From the NCBI RefSeq assembly GCF_030696665.1, contig NZ_JAUYRV010000040.1, positions 62,001 to 126,000 of the forward strand: 64,000 nucleotides of DNA. The letters are read 5' to 3'. Under the pieces are notes generated by a model. It did not search any database. It was not told the origin of the DNA and saw nothing but the letters and a program-made list of their open reading frames with translations. The position numbers were made by a program, and so were the translations under genes. Origin of the DNA: Novosphingobium sp. (GTDB lineage Bacteria; Pseudomonadota; Alphaproteobacteria; Sphingomonadales; Sphingomonadaceae). This document shows positions 17,654-26,603 of the stretch, piece by piece (position 1 is the stretch's first letter; the number at the start of each line of letters is the position of its first letter).

Positions 17654-17678
17654 AAGGATCGTCGTCAAGACGGTCCTT
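17654..17678 (+). terminator. Probable terminator after tRNA-Leu
   Basis: A 10-bp stem with one G-T pair (AAGGATCGTC / GACGGTCCTT) and loop GTCAA starts 28 bases after the tRNA. The T tract after it is short, so the call is moderate. Confidence 0.5.
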
Positions 17679-17803
17679 TCAGCGTGCCTGCTGCGATTTT
17701 CTGTTGCGATCTGGTGCACATGTCGAGCCACGCAGCGAGATATCCGCGACCAAGGGGATCGCGGCATTTGTGCTGCAATTGTGCGATCTGATACTGAAAG
17801 AAA

Positions 17804-17879
<76 letters not shown>

Positions 17880-17919
17880 ACACCGTTTTACGCCGCGACC
17901 AACGCGTGGCGTGGCGCGT

Positions 17920-17948
17920 CACCTAGGGGGCGCGGCGCGGGTGGTCAA
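17920..17948 (-). promoter_or_regulatory. Predicted promoter of tRNA-Lys
   Basis: On the minus strand TTGACC (17948-17943) and TAGGTG (17925-17920) are separated by 17 bases, about 40 bases upstream of the tRNA. It lies inside the 3' end of folK, so transcription from folK could also read into the tRNA. Confidence 0.6.
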
Positions 17949-18429
17949 GCCTGCGCTTGAGGCGGTATTCAAGATGCGCAAGATTGAGGCCCGTGACGGG
18001 ATCGCGCCAGTGCCGCGCAATGCGGTTAGCGGGACCGAGGACGAAGGTGCGCTTGCGGAATTCGCGGTGGGGGATCGCCAGTCGCGCGTCGCTCCAGCAG
18101 CCACCGGACCACAGCACGATGTCGAGATCGAGCGTGCGCGCACGCCAGCGCTGGCCCTGTCGCTTGCGTCCGAACTGCGTTTCGATTGTCTGCAGCACGT
18201 CCAGCAAGGCTGGCGGATCGAGCGGCGTTTCCACCAAGGCCGCGCCGTTCGCATATTCGCGCTGTGATGGCCCGATGGGGCGGCTGCGGATAACGGGACT
18301 GACGGCAAGAACCGCAAGGCCTCCGGACGCCATCGCCTCAACCGCGGCGCGCAGAACGGCAGCGGGCGCTCCGTATTGCGGGTGCAACTGGTTGGAGCCG
18401 AGCGCAATCAGGAAACGGTGAAGTGTCAG
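17923..18429 (-). CDS. folK: HPPK, 7,8-dihydro-6-hydroxymethylpterin pyrophosphokinase, with apparent CTG start
   Basis: FolK transfers pyrophosphate from ATP to hydroxymethyl-dihydropterin in folate synthesis. Signatures: RFLIALGSNQ at the N terminus, RWRARTLDLDIVLW (metal-binding DxD) and IPHREFRKRTFVLGP. The track's TTG start at 18387 would cut off the essential ALGSN strand. No ATG, GTG or TTG lies further upstream in this frame. The CTG at 18429 overlaps the aguB stop as CTGA, exactly where ATGA couplings occur elsewhere in the window, giving 168 residues. Confidence 0.82.
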   Translation of the reverse strand: MTLHRFLIALGSNQLHPQYGAPAAVLRAAVEAMASGGLAVLAVSPVIRSRPIGPSQREYANGAALVETPLDPPALLDVLQTIETQFGRKRQGQRWRARTLDLDIVLWSGGCWSDARLAIPHREFRKRTFVLGPANRIARHWRDPVTGLNLAHLEYRLKRRLDHPRRAP

Positions 18430-19274
18430 ATGTCTTCTGCCAGACGCCCGTACAATTGCGGGCGGCGATCGCGGAAAAAGCCCATCCCTGCGCGGTGCGT
18501 GGCGGCGCGTTTCAGGTCGATCATGGCGTGCAGCACGCCGGTTTCAGCAGCGCCGAACTCAGCAAGGAAATCGCCCCATTCGTCGCTGATGAAGCTGTGG
18601 CCGTAGAAGCGCTGCCCGTCTTCCATGCCGATGCGGTTGGCGGCGATCACCGGCATGCAGTTTGACACCGCGTGGCCCAGCATCGCACGCCGCCACATGC
18701 GGCTGGTGTCGAGGTCTGCGTCGTAAGGCTCTGTGCCGATGGCGGTGGGATAGAACAGCAGTTCCGCGCCCATCAGCGCCATCGCGCGCGCGCATTCGGG
18801 ATACCACTGGTCCCAACACACGCCCACGCCGATGCGCGTGCCGAACACGTCCCACACCTTGAACCCGGTGTTGCCAGGGCGGAAGTAGTACTTCTCTTCA
18901 TAGCCGGGGCCATCGGGGATGTGGCTCTTGCGGTAGATGCCCATGATCTCGCCATCGGGGCCGATCATGGCGAGCGTGTTGTAGTAGTGGTGGCCGTCCC
19001 GCTCGAAGAAACTGGTAGGGATGGCTATGCCGAGCGCCTTGGCGAGCTTTTGCATCTCGCGCACCGAGGGATCATCTGCCAGCGGATAGGCGAGGTCGAA
19101 TAGAGCCTCGTCCTCGACCTTGCAGAAATAAGGGCCTGCGAACAGTTCGGGGGGCAGCACAATCTGCGCACCGCCTTGCGCGGCCTCTTCGACCAGCGCG
19201 GCAGTGGCGGCGATGTTTTCGGCCTCGCCCCCGGGGAGGGCGAGTTGCAGGGCGGCGACGGAGATGGTGCTCAT
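18426..19274 (-). CDS. aguB: N-carbamoylputrescine amidase (nitrilase superfamily)
   Basis: Hydrolyses N-carbamoylputrescine to putrescine in the arginine/agmatine route to polyamines. Starting at MSTISVAALQLALPG (ATG 19274) gives 282 residues, the usual size. The nitrilase triad is present: Glu in PPELFAG, Lys in YRKSHIPDGPGY, Cys in GVCWDQWYPE. The RKSHIPDGPGYEEKYYF segment is characteristic of AguB. No agmatine deiminase gene is adjacent. The gene is coupled to folK by a CTGA overlap. Confidence 0.88.
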   Translation of the reverse strand: MSTISVAALQLALPGGEAENIAATAALVEEAAQGGAQIVLPPELFAGPYFCKVEDEALFDLAYPLADDPSVREMQKLAKALGIAIPTSFFERDGHHYYNTLAMIGPDGEIMGIYRKSHIPDGPGYEEKYYFRPGNTGFKVWDVFGTRIGVGVCWDQWYPECARAMALMGAELLFYPTAIGTEPYDADLDTSRMWRRAMLGHAVSNCMPVIAANRIGMEDGQRFYGHSFISDEWGDFLAEFGAAETGVLHAMIDLKRAATHRAGMGFFRDRRPQLYGRLAEDI

Positions 19275-19343
19275 GGCAGGTGACCTAAGCCCCCTGCCCC
19301 GGCAATTCAACCGTCGCCGCGCATTGTCACGTCAGACCAACGA

Positions 19344-20195
19344 TCACGGACGCTTGCGGAACAGGAGCGTCATGCGGTCGCTCTCGCCGATGGCGTTGAG
19401 CTTTGCCTTTTCGGCATCATCCTTCGCACCTGAGAGCACCGGCGGTAGTGTCCAAACACCATCCGGCCAGTTTGCGGGGTCTTTGGGATTGGCATTGGCC
19501 TCGCTCTTGCCGACGAAGGTGAAGCCGTGGACCTCCATGAACTTGATGATGTCGGCCTCGCGCAGATAACCTTTTGAGCCATCGGTGAAGGCGTAAGGCG
19601 CATCGGCCTTGGCGCGGTGCTGCTCAATGCCGATCATCCCATCGGCTTTCAGCAGATCGCGCATCTTCTTGATTTCGCTGTCTGCCACGTTTGCGCGGAG
19701 CATGTTGTGCAGTGCACGCATGACGAGAATGCGGTCGAAAGTCCCCTTCTCCCCATCGGGGATCGCGCCGAGCGAGAAGGCGCTGAACTTTTCGGCGGGC
19801 TGCTTGGCCCACTCTGCCACTTCGGCGGGGAATTTGGCGACGGCCGCCTTCGCCGCTTCCTGACGCTGGGCATTGGCGGTGCTGGCATCGGCGAAAAGGC
19901 CGACAAGTTTGCCCTTGGGGGCAAGGTATATGCCGAGCAGGCGCGAATACCAGCCGCCGCCGGGTGCATATTCGCCGACTTTCATCGCCGGGCCGACATC
20001 GAAGAACGCCAGCGTCTGGTCGGGCTTGCGATAGATGTCGCGCGCGGCATCATCCTTACGCAGCGGATCGGCGACGGCGGCGGCGAGCGCAGGATCAATC
20101 TTTGCCGCAGCGTGATCGGCGTGCTGGGCGAATGCTGGCGTGGCAAGGCTGCTTCCGGCAACGGCTGCCAGCAGGGCGAAGCTAAATCTGCGCAT
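19344..20195 (-). CDS. Exported methyltransferase-like protein (COG4798 type)
   Basis: The 283-residue protein begins with a clear signal peptide (FALLAAVAGSSLATPAFA) and then has a class I SAM-methyltransferase-like domain: degenerate glycine motif GEYAPGGGWYSRLL, strand RILVMRALHNML, and KADGMIGIEQHRA. S-adenosylmethionine is not known to be available in the periplasm, so the domain may be non-catalytic or bind another ligand. It is divergent from msrA, with 79 bases between the starts. Confidence 0.78.
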   Translation of the reverse strand: MRRFSFALLAAVAGSSLATPAFAQHADHAAAKIDPALAAAVADPLRKDDAARDIYRKPDQTLAFFDVGPAMKVGEYAPGGGWYSRLLGIYLAPKGKLVGLFADASTANAQRQEAAKAAVAKFPAEVAEWAKQPAEKFSAFSLGAIPDGEKGTFDRILVMRALHNMLRANVADSEIKKMRDLLKADGMIGIEQHRAKADAPYAFTDGSKGYLREADIIKFMEVHGFTFVGKSEANANPKDPANWPDGVWTLPPVLSGAKDDAEKAKLNAIGESDRMTLLFRKRP

Positions 20196-20274
20196 GGGGG
20201 GTGATTCTCCAAAGGGCCGATGACAAGCGGGGTGCGCCTGCCTATCTCAGCGATATAGCAGGAGAATAAGGCAC

Positions 20275-20811
20275 ATGAGCGAACAGGCAACAGCCATTCT
20301 GGCAGGCGGGTGCTTCTGGTGTACCGAAGCAGTGTTTCGCGACGTGATCGGCGTGACCAACGTGGAGAGCGGATACATCGGCGGCTGGCAAGAGAACCCG
20401 ACCTACAAGCAGGTGTGCAGCGGGACGACCGGCCATGCCGAGGCGATCCGCGTCACGTTCGATCCCGATGTGGTCGGTCTGGGGCAAATCCTCGACATGT
20501 TCTTTGCCACGCACGATCCGACGCAGTTGAACCGGCAGGGCAATGATGTGGGCACGCAGTATCGTTCTGCCGTGTTCCCGCTGGACGATGCGCAACAGGT
20601 GGAAATGGAAGCGGCCATCGCACGGGCGCAGCCGGGCTGGCCGCAGCCGATCGTGACCAAGATCGAGCCGGTGTCCACGTGGTATCCGGCGGAAGACTAC
20701 CATCAGGAATACTGGGACGGCGAAGGGCAGCGCAACCCCTATTGCCTTGCCGTGATCCCGCCCAAGCTGATGAAGTTGCGCAAGAGTTTTGCCGACAAGG
20801 TTAAGAGTTAA
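20275..20811 (+). CDS. msrA: Peptide methionine sulfoxide reductase MsrA
   Basis: MsrA reduces methionine-S-sulfoxide in proteins. The 178-residue cytosolic protein has the catalytic [11 protein letters not shown] motif at about residues 11-21 and other family segments ([14 protein letters not shown]). An AGGAG ribosome site precedes the ATG. Its TAA stop shares bases with the TAA of dapE on the other strand (palindromic TTAA), so the two genes converge with no spacer. Confidence 0.96.
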   Translation: MSEQATAILAGGCFWCTEAVFRDVIGVTNVESGYIGGWQENPTYKQVCSGTTGHAEAIRVTFDPDVVGLGQILDMFFATHDPTQLNRQGNDVGTQYRSAVFPLDDAQQVEMEAAIARAQPGWPQPIVTKIEPVSTWYPAEDYHQEYWDGEGQRNPYCLAVIPPKLMKLRKSFADKVKS

Positions 20812-21938
20812 CCGGCCAGCGCGGCCAATGTGATGCGGCGGTAGATGCGTTGGAGGGTTACCAAATCTTCCATCGCCACCGCCTCGTCCTTCTTGTGCAT
20901 CGTGGCGTTGCACAGGCCGAATTCCACGACCGGGCAAACCGCGCGCAGGAAGCGGGCGTCCGATGTGCCGCCGCTGGTGGACAGTTCGGGATCAATGCCG
21001 GTTTCGGCCTTCACCGCATCGGCAATCAGCGTGGAATAGTCGCCGGGCAGCGTGATGAAGCTCTCGCCGGAAATGACGGCGCGCACCTCGCCCTTGTGGC
21101 GGCGGGCGATCTCTTCGACCATCGCGACAAGGCCTGCACCGGTGTGACGGTCATTGAAGCGGATGGAAATGCGGGCGCGGGCTTCGGCGGGGATCACGTT
21201 GGTGGCCTTGTTGCCCACCTCAAGGTCGGTCACTTCAAGGTTCGAAGGCTGGAACCATGCGGTACCCTCGTCCAGCACCAGCGCATCCAGATCGGCCAGC
21301 AGCGCGATCAGGCGCGGGATCGGGTTGTCGGCAAGGTGCGGATAGGCGACGTGGCCCTGCGCGCCGTGGCAGGTGATCCACATGTTGACCGAGCCGCGAC
21401 GGCCGATTTTCACCATGTCGCCCAGGCGGTTGACCGAGGTCGGCTCCCCCACAAGGCACAAGTCCGGCTCGGCCTTCAATTCGCGGATCAGCTCTATCAA
21501 TGGCACAGTGCCGTAGCGCGCCGGGCCTTCCTCATCACCGGTGATAATGAAGCTGAGTGTGCCTGCTTCGGCGGGGATTTCAGCCGCTGCGGCGACCATC
21601 GAGGCGATGGAGCCTTTCATGTCCACTGCGCCGCGCCCGTAGAGCAGCTCGCCCCGCCTTTCGGCCTTGAACGGGCCGGAGGTCCAGCCTTCGCCCGGGG
21701 GGACGACATCGAGGTGCCCGGCAAAGGCGAAGTGGCGAGAACCTTCCGGACCTTTGCGGATGGCGAAGAGGTTTTCGACCGGGCCATCAGGGGCCTCACC
21801 GGCAATGAAGCGGTGGATTTCGAAACCGAGAGGGGCGAGCATCGCTTCGAAGCAATCGAACACCGCGCCGGTGGCGGGGGTGACGCTTTCGCAGTCTATC
21901 AGTCGCTCGGCGAGAAGGACGGGATCAAGAGCGGACAT
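20808..21938 (-). CDS. dapE: Succinyl-diaminopimelate desuccinylase
   Basis: DapE removes succinate from N-succinyl-LL-diaminopimelate in lysine and peptidoglycan precursor synthesis. The 376 residues have the M20 peptidase layout: metal site [22 protein letters not shown], catalytic GDEEGPA and the C-terminal GGTSDARFL. It overlaps the upstream GST gene by one base (TGATG) and the convergent msrA gene at its stop. Confidence 0.95.
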   Translation of the reverse strand: MSALDPVLLAERLIDCESVTPATGAVFDCFEAMLAPLGFEIHRFIAGEAPDGPVENLFAIRKGPEGSRHFAFAGHLDVVPPGEGWTSGPFKAERRGELLYGRGAVDMKGSIASMVAAAAEIPAEAGTLSFIITGDEEGPARYGTVPLIELIRELKAEPDLCLVGEPTSVNRLGDMVKIGRRGSVNMWITCHGAQGHVAYPHLADNPIPRLIALLADLDALVLDEGTAWFQPSNLEVTDLEVGNKATNVIPAEARARISIRFNDRHTGAGLVAMVEEIARRHKGEVRAVISGESFITLPGDYSTLIADAVKAETGIDPELSTSGGTSDARFLRAVCPVVEFGLCNATMHKKDEAVAMEDLVTLQRIYRRITLAALAG

Positions 21939-22612
21939 CAGCGGGCAGGCTCCTCGAACTGTTCGATGGTCCAGCCCTCGCTTTCCGCCGCCTCGATCCA
22001 GGCCTGCATCCAGTCGTGAGTCCAGACCGCTTCCATATAGGTCATCGCAAAGCCCGGCACAGGCACCCCGTAGGTCATGAAGCGCGAGACGACCGGGGCA
22101 TAGATAATATCGGCGGCGCAGAAGGTGCCGAACAGGAACGGACCGCCCTTGCCGAAGCGGGCGCGCGCCTCGGCCCAGAGGGTGAGGATGCGGACGATAT
22201 CGGCACGGACTTCCGGGATGATCTCCACGCCTTCCACCCGCTTGCGAATGTTCATCGGCAGGGTGCTGCGCAGGGCGAGGTAGCCTGAGTGCATTTCCGC
22301 GACCATCGAGCGGGCCATCGCGCGCGCGACGTCATCCTTGGGCCAGAAGCGGTCACGCCCGACCTTGTCGGCAAGGTAATCAATGATCGCAAGGCTGTCC
22401 CACACCACCGGCGCATCGGGGCCTTCGCCGTCCCACAGGATCGGCACTTTGCCCGAAGATGGAGCAAGATCATCGGCGCGGCGCAGGTGATCCCACTCCT
22501 CACCATAGAGTGGGACGGTGATTTCCTCGAACGCGAGGCCCGATTGCTTGGCAGCCAGCCAGCCGCGCAGGGACCAGCTGGAGTAGTTCTTGTTGCCGAT
22601 GATCAGCTTCAT
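21938..22612 (-). CDS. Glutathione S-transferase family protein (second GST)
   Basis: Start set at MKLIIGNKNYSSWSLRGWL (ATG 22612); the longer track ORF enters a repeat region (22613-22837) and lacks family similarity there. The 224 residues show the N-terminal thioredoxin-like domain with SSWSLR, a typical active-site stretch of this GST subgroup, GKVPILWDG and a helical C-terminal domain. It probably heads the operon with dapE (TGATG overlap). Function unknown beyond thiol transfer or stress defence. Confidence 0.86.
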   Translation of the reverse strand: MKLIIGNKNYSSWSLRGWLAAKQSGLAFEEITVPLYGEEWDHLRRADDLAPSSGKVPILWDGEGPDAPVVWDSLAIIDYLADKVGRDRFWPKDDVARAMARSMVAEMHSGYLALRSTLPMNIRKRVEGVEIIPEVRADIVRILTLWAEARARFGKGGPFLFGTFCAADIIYAPVVSRFMTYGVPVPGFAMTYMEAVWTHDWMQAWIEAAESEGWTIEQFEEPAR

Positions 22613-23127
22613 CGTGTTGGCCCCTTTGCGCTTTCGGGGCGCGTAGCCGTTCAGATTTGCTGTGTCGAGCATGAACAGGTTTACACAGTTTACACGGTCC
22701 TGAGGGGAAAGTGTCAGGCGCTGTTCAAGGAGTTCTCGGAGGCGCTTTTCGGTCAACGCAGGCGCGGTTGTGCCGTGACGTGCGAGGACGTTGCGGGCGG
22801 TGTGGCGGGTGAGCGGGATGGGATCGCGGTGGGGCATGGCACGCAGGAGCGTGGGCTTGGGCGCGGTTTGTAGGACAGCGGGGATTGCGCCGGAATGGCG
22901 GGGTGTTGGGTTTCTGTCCCGCTATCGCGGGATGCCCACCCCCGGCCCCTCCCGCCTGCGGGAGGGGGGAAATCACTTTAAATCACGCTTCGCTTTGGCA
23001 TTCTCGTCACCCTGAACTTGTTTCAGGGTCCATCTCTCCACGCCAACGGCGGCTTGAGTGGCAGAATGGATCCTGAAACAAGTTCAGGATGACGAAGTGG
23101 ACGTTGGCTGGCTGTTGAGGGCAGTGA
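22613..23127. other. 515-base intergenic stretch with several repeats and no supported gene
   Basis: Holds the second copy (opposite strand) of the region at 16140-16360, including GTGTAAACTGTGTAAACC near 22672-22699 and TGTAGGACAGC near 22870. It also contains the palindrome CCCCTCCCGC-CT-GCGGGAGGGG at 22946-22967 and copy C of the 90-bp element. The open frame 22613-22837 in front of the GST is probably repeat-derived read-through. Confidence 0.6.
23005..23094 (-). repeat. 90-bp double-hairpin element, copy C (after engB)
   Basis: Read along engB transcription (minus strand), it starts 33 bases after the engB stop. The first arm is closed by ATCC/GGAT and the second by ACCC/GGGT. The changed closing pairs relative to copies A and B are compensated within the same arm. 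Confidence 0.85.
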
Positions 23128-23790
23128 TTAGCCCAGCGCGTCCTGCAAAACCGCAGCGCGCAATTCCTCGATGCCCATTTTCTTTTCGGACGAAGTGACG
23201 AGGATTTCGGGGTAGGCGGCGGTGCGTTTGCGGGCAGCCGCAATGGTCTCGATGGTGACCTGCTCCAGCTCGCTGGCCTTGATCTTGTCGGCCTTGGTCA
23301 GGACGAGGCGATAGCCGACACCTGCTTCATCGAGCATCTGCATCATGTCTTCATCGACCGGCTTCACGCCGTGACGGCTGTCGATCAGCAGCAGGGTGCG
23401 CTTCAAGACCACGCGGCCGCGCAGGAAATCGCGCACCAGACGGCGCCAGATTTCAGTGACCTTGGGCGGGGCCTTGGCAAAGCCGTAGCCGGGCATATCA
23501 ACCAGACGCAAGCGGGTGGGATCACCCACTTCGAAGTAGTTCAATTCCTGCGTGCGGCCCGGCGTGACCGAGGTGCGCGCAATGGATTTGCGGCCCGTCA
23601 GCGCATTGAGCAGCGACGATTTTCCGACGTTCGACCGGCCCGCAAAGGCGATTTCCGGCACATCGGGATCGGGCAGGAATTTGAGCGCCGGGGCAGACTT
23701 GATGAATTCGACACGGCCCGCAAACAGCAGGCGTGCCTGTTCGATCATCTCGGCCTGCAGTTCGGCCGCCTGTGCTTCTTCAGGTGTCAT
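23128..23790 (-). CDS. engB: Ribosome biogenesis GTPase EngB (YihA/YsxC)
   Basis: EngB is a small GTPase needed for large-subunit assembly. The 220 residues have G1 [15 protein letters not shown]2 Thr in [11 protein letters not shown]3 [11 protein letters not shown] and G4 TKADK, all of the EngB subfamily. It is coupled to yidC by an ATGA overlap and ends the rpmH-rnpA-yidD-yidC-engB block conserved in alphaproteobacteria. Confidence 0.96.
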   Translation of the reverse strand: MTPEEAQAAELQAEMIEQARLLFAGRVEFIKSAPALKFLPDPDVPEIAFAGRSNVGKSSLLNALTGRKSIARTSVTPGRTQELNYFEVGDPTRLRLVDMPGYGFAKAPPKVTEIWRRLVRDFLRGRVVLKRTLLLIDSRHGVKPVDEDMMQMLDEAGVGYRLVLTKADKIKASELEQVTIETIAAARKRTAAYPEILVTSSEKKMGIEELRAAVLQDALG

Positions 23791-25574
23791 CGCGCTTTCG
23801 GTTTCTGGCCGGTGGTGGCCTTCTTTTCGCGCGTGGCAACGCGGTCAATGTCCTGCTGGTCCTTGTCCGTCTGCGCCTTCAGCTGCGGGTGTTTGCTGTA
23901 AAGGTACTTCTGCTGGGCAATGGTCAGCACGTTCGAGGTGATCCAGTAGAGCAGCAGGCCGGCCGCGAACGGAGCCATCACGAACATCATGATCCACGGC
24001 ATGAACGCGAAGATCTGCTGCTGCGCAGGGTCCATCGCCGCAGGTTGCAGCTTGAACTGTGCCCACATGGTGATGCCAAGCAGGATCGCCAGCACGCCGA
24101 TGGCAAGGAAGCCCGGAGGATCGAACGGGAGCAGGCCGAACAGGTTGAGAATGTGCGCAGGATCAGGCGCAGAAAGATCCTTGATCCACAGCACGAAGGG
24201 CTGGTGGCGCATTTCAATCGCCAGCGTCAGCACCTTGTAAAGCGCGAAGAACACCGGGATCTGGAGGAAGATGGGCAGACAGCCGGCGAGAGGATTGACC
24301 TTCTCCGTCTTGTACAACTCCATGATTTTCTGCTGCTGGGTCTGCTTGTCGTCCTTGTAGCGTTCCTGCAGCGCCTTCATCTTGGGCTGCAAGGCGCGCA
24401 TGGCCGCCATCGAGGCAAACTGACGCTGGGCGATGGGGAACATCACGCCGCGCACGACGAGCGTGAGCAGGATGATCGCCACGCCGAAGTTCTTGACCAG
24501 CTTGAACAGCGAATCGAGCAGCCAGAAGATCGGCTTTTCGAACCAGCGGAACCAGCCCCAGTCGATCGACAGGCTGAAGTTGGTGACGCCCGCCGCTTCG
24601 TACTTTTCAAGGACCGTGTTTTCCTTGGCGCCTGCAAACAGGCGCACGTTCTGCGACTGCTGCTTGCCCGGCGCGACCGAGACGTTGGGGAAGATCAGGT
24701 CTGCACGGAACAGGCCCGGTGCGGTCGAACGCAGCGCGCTTTCGGCCTTCGATCCGGCATCGGGGATCAAGGCTGACAGCCAATAGATGTCTGTAAAGCC
24801 GATCCAGTTGGTCGCGCCCTTGAGCGGCAAGGCTTGGCCCGGTGCTTCGGTGACGGTCGCATAATTGTTGTCGAACGTGACCGAACCATCGAGCGCCGCA
24901 ATCGGGCCGGAGTGGAGCTGCCACGTATCGAGGCTGGCCGTCTTGTCGGTGCGGCTGATCAGCGCGAAAGGCTTGACCACGACCGGCGTTGCGCCCGCGT
25001 TCGCCACAGTCTGTGTGGCAGTGACCATGTAATCCGCATCGATCGCATAGCGGATCGAGAAGGTCTGCCCGGTGGTGTTGGACCAGCGCAGGGTGACCGG
25101 CGTTTGCGGCGTCAGCTTTGCACCGTCTGCCGTCCACACTGTGTTCGCATCAGGGGCGGCAATGCCTTCGCCGACCCAGCCCATTTGCGCATAGTGCTGC
25201 GCAGGCGTTCCGGCGGGCGAGAACAGGCGCACAGGCGCGCTGCCCTTTTCCACCGTCTCGGTGTGGCGAGACAGCGTCACGTCATCGACCAGCGCACCCT
25301 TGAGGTTGATCGAGCCTTTCAGGCCCGGCGCATCGATGGGGACGCGATTGCCTGCGGCGAGTTCGGCGCGCAGATCCTTCTTTTCCAGCGCGATGTCTGC
25401 CGGGTTCAGCAGGCCGCCTTCACGGGTGGGCTTGCCGGGTTCAGCAGGAGCGGTGGCTGCCTGTTTGGGCGCGACCGCCGCTTCCGGATAGAACCAGCGC
25501 ATCGCGCCTTCCCAGCCGAGCAGCAGCAAGCCGGTGAGGACCACTGCCAGAATGACGTTGCGCTGATTCTGCAC
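23787..25574 (-). CDS. yidC: Membrane protein insertase YidC
   Basis: YidC inserts proteins into the inner membrane, alone or with SecYEG. The 595-residue protein has the Gram-negative layout: N-terminal transmembrane anchor ([17 protein letters not shown]), a large periplasmic beta domain (about 50-370), and a C-terminal 60KD_IMP domain with five hydrophobic segments (e.g. [19 protein letters not shown]). The tail is basic, suited to ribosome contact. It sits 70 bases after yidD and overlaps engB. Confidence 0.97.
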   Translation of the reverse strand: MQNQRNVILAVVLTGLLLLGWEGAMRWFYPEAAVAPKQAATAPAEPGKPTREGGLLNPADIALEKKDLRAELAAGNRVPIDAPGLKGSINLKGALVDDVTLSRHTETVEKGSAPVRLFSPAGTPAQHYAQMGWVGEGIAAPDANTVWTADGAKLTPQTPVTLRWSNTTGQTFSIRYAIDADYMVTATQTVANAGATPVVVKPFALISRTDKTASLDTWQLHSGPIAALDGSVTFDNNYATVTEAPGQALPLKGATNWIGFTDIYWLSALIPDAGSKAESALRSTAPGLFRADLIFPNVSVAPGKQQSQNVRLFAGAKENTVLEKYEAAGVTNFSLSIDWGWFRWFEKPIFWLLDSLFKLVKNFGVAIILLTLVVRGVMFPIAQRQFASMAAMRALQPKMKALQERYKDDKQTQQQKIMELYKTEKVNPLAGCLPIFLQIPVFFALYKVLTLAIEMRHQPFVLWIKDLSAPDPAHILNLFGLLPFDPPGFLAIGVLAILLGITMWAQFKLQPAAMDPAQQQIFAFMPWIMMFVMAPFAAGLLLYWITSNVLTIAQQKYLYSKHPQLKAQTDKDQQDIDRVATREKKATTGQKPKAR

Positions 25575-25644
25575 CGGTTTTTACGTCCTGTAAGTCTATG
25601 CCGCGCCATTCAAAAGTGAACGGCCCGGACTGAATTCGAAAGCG

Positions 25645-25854
25645 TCAGGGGACAGGGTCGTAGCCGTGCCCACCCCACGGGTGGCAGCGCAATAGCCGCT
25701 TCGTCGCCAGCCAGCCACCCTTAATCGCGCCATGCTTTTCCAGCGCTTCTATCGCGTATTGCGAGCAGGAAGGGCTGTAGCGGCAGGTGGGTGGCAGCAC
25801 CCGCGAAGGGCCAAGTTGCCAGCCGCGCGCGATGAGGATGAAAAGGCGCTTCAC
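25645..25854 (-). CDS. yidD: Membrane protein insertion efficiency factor YidD
   Basis: A 69-residue protein with the full YidD signature [21 protein letters not shown] and the C-terminal [17 protein letters not shown]. It assists YidC-dependent insertion at the inner membrane. It starts at a GTG that overlaps the rnpA stop as GTGA, so it is translationally coupled. Confidence 0.96.
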   Translation of the reverse strand: MKRLFILIARGWQLGPSRVLPPTCRYSPSCSQYAIEALEKHGAIKGGWLATKRLLRCHPWGGHGYDPVP

Positions 25855-26264
25855 TTCGCCGGACCTTTGCCGCGCCCGTGGTGGGCGCGGGGTCCGCCGC
25901 GTTTGCGGGGAGGATCGCCTTTGCCTTCGGCAGCGCGGGACAGCGCCACGGCCAGTTCATCGCGCAGTGCCGCGAAATCGCGCTCCACCCCGCCTTCGCG
26001 GCCGATCATCACGTGATCGGCACCAACGATGCCTGCTTGCGGCAAAGCCTCACGCAGAAGCGCGCGAAAACGGCGCTTCATGCGGTTGCGGACAACCGCA
26101 TTGCCGATCTTCTTGGTGACGGTCACGCCGAAGCGCATGTCCGCCTCATCGGCGGGGGCTGATTCGCGGTTCACCAACAGCACGAATCCGGGCCTTGCGA
26201 CCCGGATCCCGCGATTGGCAGCAACAAAGTCTGCCCGTTTCCGGATGGTGGCGATCCGGGTCAT
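25851..26264 (-). CDS. rnpA: Ribonuclease P protein component
   Basis: RnpA binds the catalytic RNA of RNase P, which trims tRNA 5' ends. The track ORF runs far upstream through rpmH; the start [13 protein letters not shown] (ATG 26264) gives 137 residues. The family core [27 protein letters not shown] contains the RNR motif. A basic, Gly/Lys-rich C-terminal tail ([17 protein letters not shown]) extends beyond the usual end. It lies 38 bases after rpmH. Confidence 0.94.
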   Translation of the reverse strand: MTRIATIRKRADFVAANRGIRVARPGFVLLVNRESAPADEADMRFGVTVTKKIGNAVVRNRMKRRFRALLREALPQAGIVGADHVMIGREGGVERDFAALRDELAVALSRAAEGKGDPPRKRGGPRAHHGRGKGPAK

Positions 26265-26302
26265 CCCCGTGCCAACCTGCGCCGGAATTATGCTGTCAGC
26301 GA

Positions 26303-26437
26303 TCAGGCCGAAAGCTTCTTGCGGCCACGCGCACGGCGGGCACGCAGGATGTTGCGGCCACCAACAGTGGCGGTGCGGGTGCGGAAGCCGTGACGGCGGG
26401 CACGCACAAGATTGCTGGGCTGGAAAGTGCGCTTCAT
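26303..26437 (-). CDS. rpmH: 50S ribosomal protein L34
   Basis: 44 residues, [18 protein letters not shown] then a basic tail, match L34 in sequence and length. The track ORF starts too far upstream. A TTGACG-N17-TATCGG promoter lies about 75 bases before the ATG, and rnpA, yidD, yidC and engB follow on the same strand. Confidence 0.97.
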   Translation of the reverse strand: MKRTFQPSNLVRARRHGFRTRTATVGGRNILRARRARGRKKLSA

Positions 26438-26510
26438 CGGTTTTCTCTTCTTTTCGAATCTGTGGACAGGCAATTGCCGCTGGAAGCAGCACGCCGGAAT
26501 CAGGGGGTGG

Positions 26511-26539
26511 CCGATAGGCGAAGGCCGCGGTTGCGTCAA
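26511..26539 (-). promoter_or_regulatory. Predicted promoter of the rpmH-rnpA-yidD-yidC-engB operon
   Basis: On the minus strand TTGACG (26539-26534) and TATCGG (26516-26511) are 17 bases apart, upstream of rpmH. A TGTGGACAG sequence nearby (26461) is only a weak DnaA-box match and is not called. Confidence 0.65.
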
Positions 26540-26603
26540 CCCTGCAGGCCAGCGCACAGCGCGTTGCATTGCCCGCTGCTGCGTTAACGTTTAGGCACGC
26601 TTG

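Noticed and set aside
22613-22837. 75-codon N-terminal extension of the second GST
   Set aside because: It is composed of dispersed repeat sequence also present at 16140-16360, and GSTs begin at the MKLIIGNK strand.
26438-26510. Possible replication origin beside rpmH
   Set aside because: Only one weak DnaA-box-like sequence, no cluster and no dnaA gene.
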